Shown here: positions 10,763 to 19,635 of the stretch, piece after piece
Layout: each line of letters begins with the position of its first letter
How positions within the stretch are numbered: position 1 is the stretch's first letter
Origin: Azoarcus sp.
GTDB lineage: Bacteria > Pseudomonadota > Gammaproteobacteria > Burkholderiales > Rhodocyclaceae
Direction: 5' to 3'
Length of the DNA stretch: 33,685 nt
Assembly (NCBI GenBank): GCA_013911595.1
Contig: JACESY010000012.1
Coordinates: 1-33,685, forward strand
Translations under genes and position numbers: made by a program
Notes under the pieces: generated by a model
Told to the model about the DNA's origin: nothing
The model's input: the letters and a program-made list of their open reading frames with translations, nothing else
Databases searched by the model: none

Positions 10763-12262
10763 ATGTCCGCAACCGCGCGAAAGTATGTGTTCATCCCGAC
10801 CGGCCGTCAGGTCTGGCTTGCGCTCGCAGCAAAGCTGAAAGCGGAACTGCATGCAGTTCCCGTTGGCTGGCTAGGGGACTCCCGACTTGACAATGAGGCA
10901 AAACGGCTCTTCCCAGGCATTGACATTCTGGACTTCTCCCGCGTCAACTATTCCCCCGCAGAAGTGGAGAAAATTCAAGTAAGCGATCTTCGTTTTATAC
11001 TCGACAACCCGCGTTATCTGCAGACAAAAGCTAACGCCCTGAAAATGATGGATCGCCAAGATCCATATGGCGCTTACAGGCTGGTGGACAGGGAAGCCCA
11101 TTTCCATCAACACTGCCTACTGTCAATACATTACTTGATGAAGTGGACGCCGGACTTTGTCTTGATGGCCGAGTCACCGCACGCCCCGATGCAGTATGTC
11201 TTGTTCGAAGTCGCGAAGTTCTTTGAGGTTCCAACTTTTTCTTTTGTTTCGTGGGGAATTGCTCCAATAATACACATACGGAATGGAATAAGCGGAGCAC
11301 CCATAAAGAAGCATATAGAAGAGCCTCATCGAGCCATAGAAGAGCTACTGAGCTCATACACTGGACAATTCAATAACAAAGCGGTCGGCGTAGAACCGAA
11401 GTACATGAAAATTCAGAAGCGGTTTGACTCAGAGTATCAAAGCCCCAAACTCATCACCAGAAGCATTTTTAACCTGATAAAAAAACCCAGACCTAAATGG
11501 CCACACAATGAAAAAGGGCTGCTGCCCGAAACTCATTTTTTCAGATCGGAGAAATTGCTGCGACATGTGCTCACAAACAGGATCAGAAGATCGATCCTGA
11601 AGGAACTGGCTATCAAATCAGAGAGAGTTCCGGATGGAGATTTCGTTTACTTCCCTCTCCACTATGAACCTGAGCGCACTACCACACCAGACGGGATCGA
11701 GTTCACCGATCAGATCAAGGCGCTGGCGGCGCTCAGGGCTTTAGTTCCTTTGGACTTACCAATACTCGTCAAAGAGCACTACTCTCAGACATCCAGGGCG
11801 CTCAGTGGCTACAAGGGCAGGAGCAAGGACTTTTACTCGGTCGCGACTAGCATGCGTAACGTGCAAATCGTTGATCAATCGACAAGGTCGGATGAATTGA
11901 TCGCCGCAGCCGTGCTCACAGCCACAATCAACGGAACTGCCGCGTTAGAAGCGGCATGTCTCGGAAAATCTGCATTGGTCTTCGGAAATGCGTGGTATCG
12001 GGGCACTCCGAACATCTTCCATTTCGATGACATAGCCTCTTTTGATTGCATAACCAAGTACAAACCTGCGAGTCTGATCGACATCGAAAGACACTTGCAG
12101 GATACTGCGCGAAAGAACTGTGTTTTGGGCTGCATAAACCCAAGCAACGAACTACTGTATCAAGACATTTATCAATCGATCAATTACACAATTGAGCGAG
12201 AAATATCAGAACTACTCAAACTTGTCACTGCGGCAATTGATACGGTAAGCACGCCATGCTGA
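10763..12262 (+). CDS. Capsule_synth/Kps-like surface polysaccharide biosynthesis protein, putative glycosyltransferase
   Basis: YFPLHYEPERTTTP, LVKEHYSQ, TINGTAALEAACLGKSALVFGNAWYRG resemble the KpsC/KpsS-like family; visibly lower GC than neighbours. Confidence 0.65.
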   Translation: MSATARKYVFIPTGRQVWLALAAKLKAELHAVPVGWLGDSRLDNEAKRLFPGIDILDFSRVNYSPAEVEKIQVSDLRFILDNPRYLQTKANALKMMDRQDPYGAYRLVDREAHFHQHCLLSIHYLMKWTPDFVLMAESPHAPMQYVLFEVAKFFEVPTFSFVSWGIAPIIHIRNGISGAPIKKHIEEPHRAIEELLSSYTGQFNNKAVGVEPKYMKIQKRFDSEYQSPKLITRSIFNLIKKPRPKWPHNEKGLLPETHFFRSEKLLRHVLTNRIRRSILKELAIKSERVPDGDFVYFPLHYEPERTTTPDGIEFTDQIKALAALRALVPLDLPILVKEHYSQTSRALSGYKGRSKDFYSVATSMRNVQIVDQSTRSDELIAAAVLTATINGTAALEAACLGKSALVFGNAWYRGTPNIFHFDDIASFDCITKYKPASLIDIERHLQDTARKNCVLGCINPSNELLYQDIYQSINYTIEREISELLKLVTAAIDTVSTPC

Positions 12263-13260
12263 AGAATTCATCCATCCTCGTCACAGGCGGCACCGGCTCG
12301 TTCGGGCACACCTTCGTACCGATGACGCTTGCCAGGTACAACCCGAAGAAGATCATCGTCTTCTCACGCGACGAGATGAAGCAGTGGGAGATGGCCAAGC
12401 ACTTCCAGGGCGACGCTCGCGTGCGCTTCTTCGTCGGCGATGTGCGCGACAAGGATCGTCTCTACCGCGCGCTCGATGGGGTCGACTACGTGGTTCATGC
12501 CGCAGCGACGAAGATCGTGCCGACCGCAGAGTACAACCCATTCGAATGCGTAAAGACCAACATCAACGGCGCGATGAACCTGATCGACGCCTGCATCGAC
12601 AAGGGCGTCAAGCGTGTGGTGGCACTGTCCACCGATAAGGCAAGCAGCCCGATCAACCTGTACGGCGCCTCCAAGCTGGCCTCCGACAAGCTTTTCGTTG
12701 CGGGCAATTCGTACGTTGGCGGGGACGAGACGCGGTTTGCGGTGGTGCGCTACGGCAACGTGATGGGATCTCGTGGTTCGGTCATCCCGTTTTTCCTCTC
12801 TCTCCGGAACAAGGGTGTCTTGCCCATCACGGACGAAAGGATGACCCGTTTCATGATCACGCTCGAACAGGGCGTGGAACTGGTCTGGCATGCCCTGCAG
12901 GACATGGAAGGCGGGGAAATCTACGTCAAGAAGATTCCATCGATGAAGGTCGTCGACCTCGCCAGAGCAGTCGCACCCGAGGCCACACATGAACTCATCG
13001 GAATCCGCCCCGGAGAAAAGCTGCACGAGCAGATGATCGGCGAGGAGGATGCGTTCTACACCTACGAATATCCTTCGCACTTCAAGATTCTGCCGGCCAT
13101 CCATGGCTGGAGCGCGTGCCCCATCCGCATCAAGGACGGCAAGAAGGTTCCGGAAGGGTTCAGCTACACCAGCCACAACAACACGGAGTGGATGAGTGTC
13201 GCCCAATTGCAATCCTGGCTCGCTGAGAACGAGCACAAGATCGGAAGGACCTGCGGATGA
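12256..13260 (+). CDS. pseB: UDP-N-acetylglucosamine 4,6-dehydratase (inverting)
   Basis: ILVTGGTGSFGHTF, FSRDEMKQWEM, HAAATKIVPTAEYNP, LSTDKASSPINLYGASK. Confidence 0.96.
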   Translation: MLKNSSILVTGGTGSFGHTFVPMTLARYNPKKIIVFSRDEMKQWEMAKHFQGDARVRFFVGDVRDKDRLYRALDGVDYVVHAAATKIVPTAEYNPFECVKTNINGAMNLIDACIDKGVKRVVALSTDKASSPINLYGASKLASDKLFVAGNSYVGGDETRFAVVRYGNVMGSRGSVIPFFLSLRNKGVLPITDERMTRFMITLEQGVELVWHALQDMEGGEIYVKKIPSMKVVDLARAVAPEATHELIGIRPGEKLHEQMIGEEDAFYTYEYPSHFKILPAIHGWSACPIRIKDGKKVPEGFSYTSHNNTEWMSVAQLQSWLAENEHKIGRTCG

Positions 13261-14426
13261 TCCCGTACGGGCGGCAGGACATCACACAAGCCGATATCGA
13301 CGCAGTCATCGATGTCCTTCAGTCGGATTTTCTGACACAAGGGCCGCAGATACCGCGCTTCGAAGAAACGGTAGCGTCGTACTGTGGCACGCGGCATGCA
13401 GTGGCGGTCAATAGCGCCACCTCGGCCCTGCACATCGCCTGCCTTGCACTCGGTCTTGGCCCGGGAGACTGGCTGTGGACCTCGCCAATCACCTTCGTCG
13501 CGTCGGCAAACTGCGGGCTGTACTGCGGGGCCGGAGTCGATTTCGTCGACATCGACCCGCGCACCTACAATCTGTGCCCCCACGCACTTGAGCGCAAACT
13601 GGTCGCTGCCGAGCGCGACGGGCGTCTGCCCAAAGTCGTAGTCGCTGTCCACCTGTGCGGCCAGGCATGCGACATGGATGCAATCTACGCGCTGGCCATA
13701 CGCTATGGCTTTCGCGTCATCGAGGATGCCTCCCACGCCATCGGCGGCAAGTACCGGGGTGAGCCGATCGGCAACTGCCGCTACAGCGACGTGACGGTAT
13801 TCAGCTTCCACCCGGTCAAGGTGATCACCACCGCCGAAGGCGGGATGGCCTTGACCAACGACCCGGAGCTCGCGGAAAAGATGGCGCTTCTGCGCAGCCA
13901 CGGCATCACACGCGATCCGACGCGGATGACCCACGAGCCCGACGGCCCCTGGTATTACCAGCAGATCGACCTTGGCTACAATTACCGCATGACGGATCTT
14001 CAGGCAGCGCTCGGCATCAGCCAGATGACCCGGCTCGACGACTACGTCTGCTGCCGAACTGAACTGGCGCACCGTTACGACACCTTGCTCGCCGATCTGC
14101 CACTCTCAACGCCCTGGCAGCATCCGGACAGCAAGTCGAGCTGGCATCTCTACGTGATCCGCCTGCAAATCGAAAAACAGGGAGGAGCCAGCATTGCTCG
14201 CCGCCAAGTGTTCGAATCGCTGCGCGACCAGGGTATCGGAGTCAGCCTGCACTACATCCCGGTGCACACCCAGCCCTACTACCGGCGCCTGGGTTTTGGC
14301 AGCGGGGACTATCCGGATGCGGAGCGCTACTATGCCGGCGCGGTCAGCCTGCCGATATTCCAGACCATGTGTGAAGCGCAACAGGACACAGTCGTTGCGG
14401 CACTATATACCGCATTGGCTATCTGA
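13257..14426 (+). CDS. pseC: UDP-4-amino-4,6-dideoxy-N-acetyl-beta-L-altrosamine transaminase
   Basis: MIPYGRQDITQADIDAVIDVLQSDFLTQGPQIPRFE; DegT/DnrJ/EryC1 fold, SFHPVKVITTAEGGM PLP-Lys motif; ATGA overlap with pseB. Confidence 0.96.
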   Translation: MIPYGRQDITQADIDAVIDVLQSDFLTQGPQIPRFEETVASYCGTRHAVAVNSATSALHIACLALGLGPGDWLWTSPITFVASANCGLYCGAGVDFVDIDPRTYNLCPHALERKLVAAERDGRLPKVVVAVHLCGQACDMDAIYALAIRYGFRVIEDASHAIGGKYRGEPIGNCRYSDVTVFSFHPVKVITTAEGGMALTNDPELAEKMALLRSHGITRDPTRMTHEPDGPWYYQQIDLGYNYRMTDLQAALGISQMTRLDDYVCCRTELAHRYDTLLADLPLSTPWQHPDSKSSWHLYVIRLQIEKQGGASIARRQVFESLRDQGIGVSLHYIPVHTQPYYRRLGFGSGDYPDAERYYAGAVSLPIFQTMCEAQQDTVVAALYTALAI

Positions 14427-14455
14427 ATCGACGGCACAGCATCGGGAGAAGAAAG

Positions 14456-14746
14456 TTGAAACGATCCGCTGCCTTGGAAAAAAACCGCGAGCGCATCCGA
14501 AAGATCGTACTGGCACATCTGGCTAGCAACCCGCGTGTGTTCGGCTCGGTTCTGCACGGTGACGACACGGAACTCAGCGATCTGGATATTCTCATCGACC
14601 CCGCTCACGATGCTTCACTACTCGATATCGCCAACATTCAAGTAGAACTTGGAGCACTGCTGGGGGTTTCGATAGACGTACTCACCCCGACCGCGCTCCC
14701 TCCCCGGTTGCGAACTCAAGTGGTTCAGGAAGCTCAGGCGATATGA
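14456..14746 (+). CDS. Orphan MNT-domain nucleotidyltransferase inside the pse operon
   Basis: TTG start after GGGAGAAG; VFGSVLHGDDTELSDLDILID (GSX10DXD intact); no adjacent HEPN gene. Confidence 0.8.
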   Translation: MKRSAALEKNRERIRKIVLAHLASNPRVFGSVLHGDDTELSDLDILIDPAHDASLLDIANIQVELGALLGVSIDVLTPTALPPRLRTQVVQEAQAI

Positions 14747-14859
14747 GAAAGAGAGCAGTTCAAAACGCCTCGCCCGCTCTTGACGCCCAGCTTGTTTCGT
14801 TGAGCACGCCCCGCGGCACACCTCGCGACGACGACGCTGCGCACGAGATTCATCGATGA
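14743..14859 (+). CDS. 38-codon ORF bridging the orphan MNT gene and pseF (coupling ORF or decayed partner remnant)
   Basis: MRKRAVQNASPALDAQLVSLSTPRGTPRDDDAAHEIHR*; starts in ATGA (14743-14746) with the MNT stop and ends in ATGA (14856-14859) with the pseF start. Confidence 0.3.
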   Translation: MRKRAVQNASPALDAQLVSLSTPRGTPRDDDAAHEIHR

Positions 14860-15557
14860 AGCTGGCTATCATCCCCGCCCGCGGCGGCAGCAAGCGCATT
14901 CCGCGTAAGAACATCAAGCCCTTCTGCGGGAAGCCGATGATCGCGTGGTCGATTGAAGCCGCTCGCGACAGCGGCTGCTTCGACAGGATCATCGTCTCTA
15001 CCGACGACGACGAAATCGCGGCGATTGCTCGAGCGCATGGTGCGCAAACCCCGTTCAAGCGCCCGGCCAAGCTGGCGGATGATCACACTGGCACGATCCC
15101 TGTCATCGCACACGCCATCGAGTGGATGGGACAGCACGAGACCCCGGTAGAGTTTGCATGCTGCATCTATGCCACAGCACCTTTCGTACGGAACGAGGAC
15201 CTGCAACGCGGACTCGACGTTTTGCATAGCAGCGAGGCTGACTACGCCTTTTCAGTCACCAGCTACCCATTCCCCATCCAGCGTGCGATCCGCGTGACTT
15301 CCGACCAGCGGGTCGAGATGTTCAATCCGGAACATTTCGACACCCGCTCTCAGGACCTGGAGGAGGCGTTTCATGACGCCGGCCAGTTCTATTGGGGCCT
15401 CGCTTCCGCATGGCTAAGCAGCAAGCCACTGTTCACCCGAGATTCGGCCCCTGTGCTGCTGCCGCGTCACCGAGTGCAAGACATCGACACGTCAGAAGAC
15501 TGGGAGCGCGCCGAGTGGCTGTTCAAGGCCATGCGCTCCAGTGCGAAACAGGATTGA
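14856..15557 (+). CDS. pseF: Pseudaminic acid cytidylyltransferase
   Basis: MKLAIIPARGGSKRIPRKNIKPFCGKPMIAWSIEAA; FHDAGQFYWG. Confidence 0.96.
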   Translation: MKLAIIPARGGSKRIPRKNIKPFCGKPMIAWSIEAARDSGCFDRIIVSTDDDEIAAIARAHGAQTPFKRPAKLADDHTGTIPVIAHAIEWMGQHETPVEFACCIYATAPFVRNEDLQRGLDVLHSSEADYAFSVTSYPFPIQRAIRVTSDQRVEMFNPEHFDTRSQDLEEAFHDAGQFYWGLASAWLSSKPLFTRDSAPVLLPRHRVQDIDTSEDWERAEWLFKAMRSSAKQD

Positions 15558-15559
15558 GC

Positions 15560-16666
15560 GTGAAAGTCGCCTTCCGCGCCGACGCGTCCCTGCAGATCGG
15601 CACGGGGCACGTCATGCGTTGCCTTACATTGGCTGACGCACTGAATGAACAAGGCGCCAGCTGCCACTTTCTCTGCCGGGAGCACGAAGGCAATCTGACC
15701 GGATTCATCCGGAGCAAGGGACATACGACCCATGTTCTGTCAGCGACGCCGATCACCGGCACCGACTCTTGCGACAAGACGGTCTCCAAACTCCCGCACC
15801 GTCACTGGCTTGGCGCCAGCCAGGAACAGGATGCGCTAGACTGCGCGCCTATCTTGGCCGCCATCCGGCCGGACTGGCTCGTTGTCGACCACTACGCGCT
15901 GGACGCCCAGTGGGAACGAGAGCTGGAACCGTATTACCGCAGATTGATGGTCATTGACGATCTGGCAGACCGGCAACACGATTGTGATCTGCTGCTGGAT
16001 CAAACCTTTGGACGGTCGGCAGAGGAATACAGCCAGCTCGTACCTGACCGATGTCGCATACTCTGCGGGTCTCGGTACGCCCTGTTGCGCCCGGAGTTCG
16101 CCGCCCTGCGACCCTACAGCCTTTCGCGGCGAAGCCAGCCGAGCTTGCGGAACCTGCTGATCACCATGGGCGGTGTGGACAAGGACAACGTAACCTTTAC
16201 GATTCTTGACGCACTGCACCATTGCCCCCTGCCGGCAGACTGCAGAATCACCGTCGTGATGGGTGCCGAAGCACCGTGGCAGGAGCAAGTACGATTACTG
16301 GCTCAAGCCATGCCATGGCCCACCCGGGTGCTTGCAGGCGTCAATGACATGGCAAGCTTGATGGCCGACAGCGATCTGGCAATCGGCGCGGCCGGCGCAA
16401 CATCATGGGAACGATGTTGCCTGGGCCTGCCTTCACTGACGGCCATTCTGGCGCCCAATCAGCTCTTAGGCGCCATGGCGTTGGGCGCCGTGAATGCGGC
16501 CAGGCTGATTGAGATCGATGACAACATGCCTACCTGCCTGCGCGATGCGCTGCTAGAGTCCCAACAACCGGAAAGCCTTGCCGCCATGAGTTCAGCCGCC
16601 CGCAAGATTACCGACGGCCAAGGCGCATCCTCTCTAGCGAAGGCCCTGCTCGATGACGCCCCCTGA
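15560..16666 (+). CDS. pseG: UDP-2,4-diacetamido-2,4,6-trideoxy-beta-L-altropyranose hydrolase
   Basis: GTG start 2 nt after the pseF stop: VKVAFRADASLQIGTGHVMRCLTLADAL; LLITMGGVDKDN; AIGAAGATSWERCCLGLPSL. Confidence 0.95.
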   Translation: MKVAFRADASLQIGTGHVMRCLTLADALNEQGASCHFLCREHEGNLTGFIRSKGHTTHVLSATPITGTDSCDKTVSKLPHRHWLGASQEQDALDCAPILAAIRPDWLVVDHYALDAQWERELEPYYRRLMVIDDLADRQHDCDLLLDQTFGRSAEEYSQLVPDRCRILCGSRYALLRPEFAALRPYSLSRRSQPSLRNLLITMGGVDKDNVTFTILDALHHCPLPADCRITVVMGAEAPWQEQVRLLAQAMPWPTRVLAGVNDMASLMADSDLAIGAAGATSWERCCLGLPSLTAILAPNQLLGAMALGAVNAARLIEIDDNMPTCLRDALLESQQPESLAAMSSAARKITDGQGASSLAKALLDDAP

Positions 16667-17192
16667 ATCTGGCACAGTTCGCCGCATGCGACACGAGGAC
16701 TTGGAAACGGTTCTTTCGTGGCGCAACCATCCCGAGACCCGCAAGTACATGCTCACGCGGCACGAAATCAGCGTGGACGAACACCGGCAGTGGTTCGAAA
16801 ATGCTTCATCGGAAGCTGATCATTGCCTGCTGATTTTCGAGGCCAATGGGTCACCCGCAGGTTTCGTGCATTTCCGCGGCTTCCTGGCGGGCGGTATTGC
16901 CAACTGGGGTTTCCACGTTGCGCCCGGAAGCCCCAAGGGTACGGGGACAATGCTGGGCGCTTCGGCGCTTGACTACGCGTTCGAAAGCCTTGAAGTCCAC
17001 AAGGTATGCGGCCAGGCACTTGACTTCAACGAGGCATCCATCCGTCTGCACCAGCACCTGGGTTTCGTGCAGGAAGGCGTGATGCGGGAACAGCACCTGG
17101 TCCAGGGAGCCTATTGCGACCTCATCCTGTTCGGGCTGCTGGGTACGGAATGGCCCCCATCCGTGTTGCAACGCAAAGAGTCCGCGGCATGA
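16653..17192 (+). CDS. pseH: UDP-4-amino-4,6-dideoxy-N-acetyl-beta-L-altrosamine N-acetyltransferase (GNAT)
   Basis: RHEDLETVLSWRNHPETRKYM; GNAT-fold pattern, NEASIRLHQHLGFVQEG; position in the operon. Confidence 0.92.
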   Translation: MTPPESGTVRRMRHEDLETVLSWRNHPETRKYMLTRHEISVDEHRQWFENASSEADHCLLIFEANGSPAGFVHFRGFLAGGIANWGFHVAPGSPKGTGTMLGASALDYAFESLEVHKVCGQALDFNEASIRLHQHLGFVQEGVMREQHLVQGAYCDLILFGLLGTEWPPSVLQRKESAA

Positions 17193-18247
17193 AGTCCATT
17201 CACATCGCCAAGTGCCGAATCGCATCTGACTGCCCGCCTTACATCGTCGCGGAGCTTTCCGCCAACCATAACGGCAAGCTCGAAACCGCCCTGCGCATCA
17301 TCGAAGCGGCTGCCAAGGCGGGTGCGGATGCGGTCAAGCTGCAGACCTATAAACCAGACACCATCACGCTGGACTGCGACAGCGATGAGTTCCGCATCCA
17401 CGGCGGACTTTGGGATGGACGAACGCTTTACGAGCTCTATCAGGAAGCGCACATGCCGTGGGACTGGCACAAGCCGCTCTTCGAGCATGCCCGCAAGATC
17501 GGTATCACCATATTCAGCTCGCCCTTCGACCGCACCGCCGTCGATCTGCTCGAAGACCTCGATGCCCCGGCCTACAAGATCGCCTCCTTCGAAGCCATCG
17601 ATCTTCCACTGATCAAGTACGTTGCCGCTACAGGCAAGCCGATGATCATATCAACCGGAATGGCCGACGCGGATGAAATCCAGGAAGCCATCGACGCCGC
17701 ACGCTCCGGCGGCTGCCGAGAGGTTGCGATACTGCATTGTGTGAGCGGCTATCCGGCCCCCGCAGAGGACTACAATCTGCGCACCATCCCGGACATGATC
17801 GAGCGTTTCGGCCTGGTGACCGGCCTGTCTGATCATACGCTGGACAACACCACTGCCATCGCAAGCGTCGCGCTCGGCGCTTCGATCATCGAGAAGCATT
17901 TCACGCTCAGTCGCGACGGTGGCGGACCGGACGACAGCTTTTCGCTCGAACCACCGGAACTGGCAGCACTGTGCCGCGACGCGAGAACGGCCTGGGGTGC
18001 CCTCGGGAATGTGGACTACGGTCGCAAGTCCAGTGAACAAGGGAATTTGAAGTTTCGCAGGTCCCTGTACATCACTCAGGACCTGAAGGAAGGCGACATC
18101 CTCACCGAAGCCAACCTCCGCAGTGTCAGACCCGGATTCGGGCTGGCGCCGAAGCATCTTGAGGAGCTTCTGGGGCGCCGAGTCATCAGAAACATCCCGG
18201 CCGGCACACCGATGAAGTGGGACCTGATCGACAAGGAACAGGGCTGA
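17189..18247 (+). CDS. pseI: Pseudaminic acid synthase
   Basis: YIVAELSANHNGKLETALRIIEAAAKAGADAVKLQTYKPDTITLD; LSDHT; SAF-like C-terminal domain; ATGA overlap with pseH. Confidence 0.97.
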   Translation: MKSIHIAKCRIASDCPPYIVAELSANHNGKLETALRIIEAAAKAGADAVKLQTYKPDTITLDCDSDEFRIHGGLWDGRTLYELYQEAHMPWDWHKPLFEHARKIGITIFSSPFDRTAVDLLEDLDAPAYKIASFEAIDLPLIKYVAATGKPMIISTGMADADEIQEAIDAARSGGCREVAILHCVSGYPAPAEDYNLRTIPDMIERFGLVTGLSDHTLDNTTAIASVALGASIIEKHFTLSRDGGGPDDSFSLEPPELAALCRDARTAWGALGNVDYGRKSSEQGNLKFRRSLYITQDLKEGDILTEANLRSVRPGFGLAPKHLEELLGRRVIRNIPAGTPMKWDLIDKEQG

Positions 18248-18250
18248 TCC

Positions 18251-19237
18251 ATGCGCCCACGGAGGCTCTTCATTTGCGGAACGCCGCTGCAGGCACTGAT
18301 GATCGAAAGAATCATCGAGGTTGAATCACTACCCAAGGAAGAGTGCGTTCTTTTTTTTTATACCTATTCAAAGAACTCGAAGTACCACCACGCATACGAG
18401 CGCATAAGCCCTCTATTTGAGGAAACCCATCAGTATTTCTGCGACAACAGGTTTCCAGGATATGCTCGCGATGCGCGCAGGCTATTCCTGCGACTTGATT
18501 ATCAGGCGGTTTATCTTGCCTCGGCCACGAGCAGTTTCGTGCTACTTGCTTTGAGTTGCTCCCGGAACCCGGAAATTGTTACCTTCGATGACGGCACGGC
18601 CAATATCTCCCCGAACAGCCTTTATGCATCCCGCTACGGTCTGAGCTTCAAGAAGGCGCTTGCACTTGCGCTGTTCGGCAACAGATACCATCTGCAAAGG
18701 ATTCGCAAAGAGTCCCGCAGGCATTACACGCTGCATCCAGACTCCAGGAACAACATCTCCGACAGACTGATCCCGATTTCCGTAGTCAACTCGTTGCGAG
18801 AACCAGCGTCGGATTCTTCTTGCTCCTTGATTCTCGGGACGGTCTTCAGGGACGCCTTCCCGTCCAGGAGCGCAGGTGAGTTGCATGACCGGATCGGCGC
18901 GTTCGCATCTCGACTGGAAGGGGACGTTCTCTACCTGCCGCACCCTCGCTCACGCGAAGCTCCACTTGAAGGCATCCACACCATCGACACGCAAAACGTC
19001 GCCGAAGAGGTAGCAGTCGACCTTTGCGACCGTTACAGACGCCTGGATCTTTATGGATTCTGCAGCTCCGCTCAGATCAACCTCGGATCCAGCGAACGGA
19101 TCAGAAACTTCTTGATCGTCGCAGACGGCCACCTCACCAGTCTGCAAACCATGACAGACACTATGAGCCGCGCTGGTATCCAGCCTTATGGGATCGTTGA
19201 TCTGGATCACCTCAACTCTGACAAGGGAGCCCCGTAA
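18251..19237 (+). CDS. GT52-like (bacterial sialyltransferase-type) glycosyltransferase; candidate pseudaminyltransferase
   Basis: FICGTPLQALMIERII, VTFDDGTANI (D-D-G motif), YLPHPR (HP motif), CSSAQINLGSS (S/T-rich motif). 3 nt after pseI. Confidence 0.72.
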   Translation: MRPRRLFICGTPLQALMIERIIEVESLPKEECVLFFYTYSKNSKYHHAYERISPLFEETHQYFCDNRFPGYARDARRLFLRLDYQAVYLASATSSFVLLALSCSRNPEIVTFDDGTANISPNSLYASRYGLSFKKALALALFGNRYHLQRIRKESRRHYTLHPDSRNNISDRLIPISVVNSLREPASDSSCSLILGTVFRDAFPSRSAGELHDRIGAFASRLEGDVLYLPHPRSREAPLEGIHTIDTQNVAEEVAVDLCDRYRRLDLYGFCSSAQINLGSSERIRNFLIVADGHLTSLQTMTDTMSRAGIQPYGIVDLDHLNSDKGAP

Positions 19238-19239
19238 TC

Positions 19240-19635
19240 GTGAAGGGCGTAGTTGTAGTCACCTTCGGAACATTCGACGTCTTCCACGTCGGCCATCTGA
19301 GCCTGCTTGAGCGAGCACGAGCACTCGGCGATCAACTTGTCGTCGGCGTATCCACCGACGCATTGAACGTCTCCAAAAAAAGTCGCGCACCTGTATTTCC
19401 TCAGGATGAGCGGCTTCGCATCCTTCAGTCACTGAGGTGTGTGGATCGGGTTTTCCTTGAGGAGTCGCTGGAGCGCAAACGCAAATATCTGCTGGACTTC
19501 AAGGCCGACATACTCGTTATGGGGGATGACTGGCGCGGACGTTTCGACCAGTTCTCGGATATCTGCCAAGTGATCTACCTGGAGCGTACGCCTGCCGTCT
19601 CCACCACGGCCGTTATCGAGAAGATTCGCCTTTGA
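19240..19635 (+). CDS. Glycerol-3-phosphate cytidylyltransferase-like (TagD/GCT family)
   Basis: GTG start; VVTFGTFDVFHVGHLSLLERARALGDQLVVGVSTD; HxGH motif; TPAVSTTAVIEKIR (RTxxxSTT-like). Confidence 0.9.
   Translation: MKGVVVVTFGTFDVFHVGHLSLLERARALGDQLVVGVSTDALNVSKKSRAPVFPQDERLRILQSLRCVDRVFLEESLERKRKYLLDFKADILVMGDDWRGRFDQFSDICQVIYLERTPAVSTTAVIEKIRL

Noticed and set aside
10763-19635. Interpretation as a classical flagellin glycosylation island
   Set aside because: No flagellin, Maf or motility gene in the window; neighbours are pilin and polysaccharide genes. Flagellar acceptors elsewhere cannot be excluded.
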